Source of the DNA: Ancylobacter sp. IITR112
GTDB lineage: Bacteria > Pseudomonadota > Alphaproteobacteria > Rhizobiales > Xanthobacteraceae
Length of the DNA stretch: 15,650 nucleotides
Direction of reading: 5' to 3'
Assembly (NCBI RefSeq): GCF_041415945.1
Contig: NZ_JBGCUS010000006.1
Location: forward strand, 1 to 15,650
Positions 12,444 to 15,650 of the stretch are shown here, piece by piece (position 1 is the first letter of the stretch; every line of letters starts with the position of its first letter). Both the position numbers and the translations under genes were made by a program. The notes under the pieces are model-generated. The model saw nothing but the letters and a program-made list of their open reading frames with translations, ran no database searches and was not told the DNA's origin.

Positions 12444-13220
12444 ATGGCAATAGACAGCGCCGGAACACTTGCGTTGCTGATCGACGGCGACAATGCCACG
12501 CCGAAAATCATAACCGGGCTGCTAGCTGAGATTGCCAACTATGGCACTGCCAGCGTCAAGCGCATCTATGGCGATTGGACCAAACCGAACCTCAACGGCT
12601 GGAAAGAGTGCCTGCTGGAACACTCGATTCAGCCGGTCCAGCAGTTCGCCTATACGACCGGGAAGAACGCCACTGACGGCGCGATGATTATCGACGCGAT
12701 GGACTTGCTCTATACCGGCCGCTTCTCCGGTTTCTGCATCGTCTCAAGTGATAGCGACTTTGCCCGCCTGGCCGCGCGCATCCGTGAGCAAGGCGTCATC
12801 GTCTATGGGTTCGGGGAGCGCAAGACCCCCCGCCCTTTCATCACCGCTTGCGACAAGTTCGTCTATTTCGACGTGCTCAACACGGCCGGGGAACAGAAGG
12901 AAGCGGAAGCCGTCGCCGCACCTAAAGCGGCCGCCGCCAAGCCTGCTCCGGCGAAAGCGGCACTCGATCGCGCTGCCCTCGACATGCTGGCGAAAGCTGT
13001 CACCGCCTCGGCCGACGAAGACGGCCGCGCCAATCTGGCCCGCGTCGGCGCGCACCTGGCGAAACAGTCGCCGGATTTCGACGCCCGCAACTATGGCTTT
13101 CCCCGTCTCTCCGATCTGGTCGAGGCGTCGGGCATTGTCGAGGTCGAGCGCATTGGCGAAAATCCGAAAATCATCATGGTTCGCCTCAAGGGCGGACCAG
13201 CCCCTCGCCCCGCTAGATAG
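12444..13220 (+). CDS. NYN-domain RNase-like protein with C-terminal OST-HTH/LOTUS domain
   Basis: 258 aa from the ATG at 12444 (GGAG nine nt upstream). Residues 8-145 form a NYN/PIN-like nuclease domain of the LabA/DUF88 type: acidic residues in LLIDGDN (14, 16), KNATDGAMIIDAMDLL (78, 84) and SSDSDF (103, 105) would bind the metal. An Ala/Pro/Lys-rich linker (150-172) leads to a winged-helix OST-HTH/LOTUS-like domain (about 174-250, with NYGFPRLSDLVEASG). Such proteins bind and probably cut RNA. It is the first gene right of oriT and heads the traD-traG operon, 13 bp before traD. Its role in transfer is unknown; cleaving host or incoming-cell RNA is only a possibility. Confidence 0.85.
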   Translation: MAIDSAGTLALLIDGDNATPKIITGLLAEIANYGTASVKRIYGDWTKPNLNGWKECLLEHSIQPVQQFAYTTGKNATDGAMIIDAMDLLYTGRFSGFCIVSSDSDFARLAARIREQGVIVYGFGERKTPRPFITACDKFVYFDVLNTAGEQKEAEAVAAPKAAAAKPAPAKAALDRAALDMLAKAVTASADEDGRANLARVGAHLAKQSPDFDARNYGFPRLSDLVEASGIVEVERIGENPKIIMVRLKGGPAPRPAR

Positions 13221-13233
13221 AAGGAAATGGCAC

Positions 13234-13539
13234 ATGGCGCGCAAGACGATCGAACAGCGGTTGGCCGAGCTGGATGCGCAGCGCGCCACCCTCAAGGCCC
13301 GGCTCGGCAAACAGGAGCGCGCCAATGATACCCGCCGCAAGGTGCTGCTCGGCGCGCTCGTTCTGCATCGCCTCGAAAGCGGCAAGGATGAGGAATTTTC
13401 CCGACGCCTCCGCGAATGGCTCAAGCGCGAGCTACCCGACTTCCTGACGCGCCCCGGAGATAAGGAACTCTTTGCCGATCTGATCGCCAGCGCGCCGGCC
13501 AGGGAGACGACAGACAGCGCCGGGGGGGCCGCCTCATGA
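13234..13539 (+). CDS. traD: TraD-like conjugal transfer protein (small, Ti type)
   Basis: 101 aa, start at 13234 with AAGGA eight nt upstream. An N-terminal coiled-coil segment (QRLAELDAQRATLKARLGKQERA) is followed by DTRRKVLLGALVLHRLE and an ending of the FLTRPGDKELFADL form. The R-K-x-L-x-G-A and F-L-T-R-P-x-D-x-x-L-F motifs are those of the small TraD (and related TraC) mobilization proteins of Ti plasmids. Its stop overlaps the traG start (ATGA), showing coupled translation with the coupling protein. It probably assists relaxosome assembly; the exact function is not established. Confidence 0.83.
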   Translation: MARKTIEQRLAELDAQRATLKARLGKQERANDTRRKVLLGALVLHRLESGKDEEFSRRLREWLKRELPDFLTRPGDKELFADLIASAPARETTDSAGGAAS

Positions 13540-15185
13540 ATCAGGCGACGTTAGCCTGGGCCGCGTTCAAGAACATGCTGCGCGCCGCCGCGCGTGATCC
13601 GGTATGGGCTATTTCCAGCATCCTCATGTCGCCCTTCCGGGCTGGCCGCTATCTGCTGCAAGTCGGCTTCTTCGTCTTTCTGGTCACGCTGATGCTCGCC
13701 GTTGCGGCCAATGGGATTCCGCAAGAATGGTGGATCGCTAGAACGATTGCCGGCTTGCTCCTGCTGCTGTTCTTCCTGGTCCTCGTTTTCCGTGTCCTCA
13801 CCAATCCCCTCATTGAGCATTTCGGGGACATGGAAGGGGAAACCCACGGCTCGGCCCGCTTCGCCACCGACAAGGAAACCGCCGCCCTCGCCCGCGCCGA
13901 TACCGGCCTGCTGATCGGCCGCGACGGCAAAACCGGAAAGCTCCTGCGCTATGACGGCCCGGCCCATCTGCTGACGATGGCACCGACGCGCACCGGCAAG
14001 GGCGTGGGAACCATCATCCCCAACCTGCTCACGGCCGACCGCTCCGTGATCTGCATCGACCCCAAGGGCGAAAATGCCAGGATTGCCGGCCGCGCCCGCC
14101 AGACCTTCGGCCCGGTCCACGTCCTCGACCCCTTCGGCGTCACCGGCCAGCCCTCGGCCGCCTTCAATCCCCTCGACCAGCTTGACCCGGCCGGCCTCGA
14201 TGTCGCGGAAGATGCCAGCACCTTGGCCGACGCGCTCGTGTTCGATGAACCGGGCATGGCCGGGGAAGCGCATTGGAACGAGGAAGCCAAGGCGCTCATT
14301 GCCGGCCTGATCCTCCATATTGCAGCCAGCGAGCCGCGCGACAGGCGAAACCTCGCCACCCTGCGCGAAGCCCTCACCCTCGCCCCTGAAGCCTTCGCGG
14401 CGCTCCTGAAGGACATGCAGGCGTCAACGGCCGCCGGCGGCCTGATCGCCCGCGCCGCTAACCGCCACCTCGGCAAATCCGACCGGGAAGCGGCCGGCGT
14501 CCTCTCGGCCGCGCAGCGCCATACCCATTTCCTCGACAGCCCGCGCATGGTCGCGGTCCTCGGCGGCTCCGATTTCCGCTTTGCCGATCTCAAGCGCCGC
14601 AACGCCTCGGTGTTCCTCGTCCTGCCGCCCGATCGGCTCGCCACCTATTCCCGATGGCTGCGCCTGCTCGTCTCGCAAAGCCTGATCGACATGGCCCGCG
14701 ATCCCGTCAAGCCGGCTGCCCCGATCCTCTACCTGCTGGATGAGTTCGCCGCCCTCGGCCACCTCGCCCCCGTCGAGCGCGCAATGGGCCTCATGGCCGG
14801 CTACGGCGTCCAGCTCTGGCCGATCTTGCAGGACGTTCACCAGCTCCGCGCCACCTACGGGCAACGCGCCGGCACCTTCCTGTCAAACGCCGGCGTTTTG
14901 CAGGTGTTCGGCGTCAACGATCACGATAGCGCCCGCCTCGTCTCCGATCTGCTCGGCCAGGGAACCGTTGTGTTCCAGACCATGAGCCGGGCGCTCGATT
15001 CCGAAAAATCCGGCCTCTCCTACGGCGAGCAACACACGGCCCGGCCGCTGCTGACCCCTGATGAGGTCCGCAACCTGCCTGCACATGCCGAATTGCTGTT
15101 CCTCGCCGGGCAACGGCCGATCGTCGCCGGAAAGCTCGCCTATTACGCCGATGCAGAATTTCGGGGGCTGTATGATGCGCCCTGA
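13536..15185 (+). CDS. traG: TraG/VirD4-family type IV coupling protein
   Basis: 549 aa. Two N-terminal transmembrane helices (about 41-58 and 68-88) anchor it in the inner membrane. The cytoplasmic ATPase has Walker A APTRTGKGVG at 149-158, the TraG signature SVICIDPKGEN at 170-180, and Walker B ILYLLDEFAALG at 397-408. WPILQDVHQLRATYG and FGVNDHDSARLVSDLLG are further T4CP motifs. It connects the TraA-bound strand to a type IV secretion channel. No channel genes are in the window, so it must use a channel supplied by another element. Slightly short for Ti TraG, which has a longer C-terminus, but complete for the VirD4 core. Confidence 0.95.
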   Translation: MNQATLAWAAFKNMLRAAARDPVWAISSILMSPFRAGRYLLQVGFFVFLVTLMLAVAANGIPQEWWIARTIAGLLLLLFFLVLVFRVLTNPLIEHFGDMEGETHGSARFATDKETAALARADTGLLIGRDGKTGKLLRYDGPAHLLTMAPTRTGKGVGTIIPNLLTADRSVICIDPKGENARIAGRARQTFGPVHVLDPFGVTGQPSAAFNPLDQLDPAGLDVAEDASTLADALVFDEPGMAGEAHWNEEAKALIAGLILHIAASEPRDRRNLATLREALTLAPEAFAALLKDMQASTAAGGLIARAANRHLGKSDREAAGVLSAAQRHTHFLDSPRMVAVLGGSDFRFADLKRRNASVFLVLPPDRLATYSRWLRLLVSQSLIDMARDPVKPAAPILYLLDEFAALGHLAPVERAMGLMAGYGVQLWPILQDVHQLRATYGQRAGTFLSNAGVLQVFGVNDHDSARLVSDLLGQGTVVFQTMSRALDSEKSGLSYGEQHTARPLLTPDEVRNLPAHAELLFLAGQRPIVAGKLAYYADAEFRGLYDAP

Positions 15186-15214
15186 TCGCTCTAACGCCAT
15201 TCGGGCGAAGCGGA

Positions 15215-15234
15215 CCCGGCGCTAAAGCGCCGGG
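15215..15234. terminator. GC-rich hairpin downstream of traG
   Basis: Perfect inverted repeat CCCGGCGC (15215-15222) and GCGCCGGG (15227-15234) with a TAAA loop, 30 bp after the traG stop. No T tract follows, so it may work as a weak terminator or a 3' protection hairpin for the NYN-traD-traG transcript. Confidence 0.5.
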
Positions 15235-15375
15235 ACATTGTTACGAACGGCCCTCCGGCTCTCTACGGCGCTATTGGGGAGCGCGTTCGCCTCCGGGCCG
15301 GCGCGGCTCGCGCCGCGATCTACCTGACGACCTGGTGCAAGCTCTATTCAGGGAAGGACCACGGCCGCGACGGTA

Positions 15376-15429
15376 GCCCCCCGGCCGGCCCGCTCTCATC
15401 ATCTAGGGCCGTAGGGACGGCCGGGGGGC
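15376..15429. other. Large inverted repeat in the traG-parG intergenic region
   Basis: Perfect 11-bp arms GCCCCCCGGCC (15376-15386) and GGCCGGGGGGC (15419-15429) around a 32-nt loop. An overlapping alternative pairing, GGCCCGC (15387-15393) with GCGGGCC (15428-15434), competes with it. It lies in a 293-bp gene-free stretch (15186-15478) between the convergent ends of traG and the parG-like gene, and could terminate the par transcript or be part of an origin. Function unknown. Confidence 0.45.
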
Positions 15430-15448
15430 GGGCCACACGCGCAAGCGT

Positions 15449-15488
15449 TACGGATTAAGCTATTTACGTATCCACGTATTAACGTGCG
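15449..15488. repeat. 8-bp repeat array at the 3' end of the parG-like gene (5 units)
   Basis: Units TACGGATT, AAGCTATT, TACGTATC, CACGTATT and AACGTGCG follow each other in strict 8-bp phase; the last overlaps the stop and final codon of the parG-like gene. On the circular map the parG-like gene is therefore bracketed by this array and the one at 143-182. An array outside the promoter region could be the true centromere rather than an operator (inference). Confidence 0.77.
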
Positions 15489-15650
15489 TAAGGCTCGATC
15501 GGCGGCAATCCATGTTGCGCCAGCACCGCCGACAGCCCGGCCTCGGCCATCGCCTGAATCGTCGTTCCCTCTGCATCCGCGAGCTGGCGAAGGCGTTGCC
15601 AGTCCGATCGCCGAACCTTGACCGTTAGCGCGACAGTCTCGCCCCCTCCC
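15479..15650 (-). CDS. ParG-like RHH partition protein, C-terminal part (gene split by the window ends)
   Basis: 56 codons and a stop (15481-15479), open at the right edge. The sequence begins GGGETVALTVKVRRSDWQRL: a beta strand VALTVKV, then helices SDWQRLRQLADAEG and TIQAMAEAGLSAVLAQHG, a complete RHH fold. It continues in frame the 41 codons that start at 125 if the two ends are joined. As in ParG, the RHH domain is C-terminal after a disordered tail. It should bind the adjacent 8-bp arrays as a dimer and stimulate the ParA ATPase. If the molecule is not circular this would be an unrelated RHH fragment, but an exact frame and fold match by chance is unlikely. Confidence 0.72.
   Translation of the reverse strand, partial: GGGETVALTVKVRRSDWQRLRQLADAEGTTIQAMAEAGLSAVLAQHGLPPIEPYAR

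Overview
The window looks like a complete small circular plasmid of 15,650 bp, opened inside one of its own genes. The minus-strand gene that runs off the left end (125 to 1) and the minus-strand reading frame at the right end (15650 to 15479) join in frame into one 98-residue ribbon-helix-helix (RHH) protein of ParG type. GC-rich codon use and a Ti-like traA / traD / traG set with a DUF6118-like neighbour suggest an alphaproteobacterial, probably sphingomonad, host. That host call is inference. There is no rRNA, tRNA, CRISPR array or obvious chromosomal housekeeping gene.

Layout. (1) Maintenance block, about 15449-15650 and 1-3853, all on the minus strand: a serine resolvase with its res-like site, a CopG-like RHH regulator, a winged-helix replication protein, a parDE toxin-antitoxin pair, and a ParA (ParF-type) / ParG-like partition pair. 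Five arrays of 8-bp direct repeats are threaded through this block. Each unit is a tetramer box (ACGT, GCGT or AGCT) plus a 4-bp spacer, with nearly perfect 8-bp phasing. This is the architecture of a parFG-type centromere/operator. It is unusual that arrays lie not only around parA-parG but also in front of parDE and in front of copG-repA. (2) Defence/addiction block, 3875-7715, plus strand: higBA followed by a Type III restriction-modification locus. The locus is wrecked by an IS3-family (IS407-like) element at 6071-7269. mod is cut after 503 residues, only the nuclease end of res remains, and the flanks show no target duplication, so DNA was lost. (3) Transfer block, 7737-15185: a membrane-anchored DUF6118-like protein and a large MobQ/Ti-type TraA relaxase-helicase on the minus strand, an IncQ/Ti-like oriT at 12226-12265, and on the plus strand a NYN-LOTUS protein, a TraD-like protein and a TraG/VirD4 coupling protein.

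How the parts fit. The plasmid can nick and pilot its own DNA (oriT, TraA, TraG), but no mating-pair-formation genes are present, so it should be mobilizable rather than self-transmissible. Stability comes from active partition, multimer resolution and two toxin-antitoxin pairs. The distributed repeat arrays suggest that one RHH protein, most likely the ParG-like one, coordinates partition, the parDE pair and perhaps replication. No conventional iteron origin was recognised. The short gene-free stretches (1536-1700, 2580-2770, 2981-3067, 12266-12443, 15186-15448) hold hairpins and possible origin sequence but no supportable gene.
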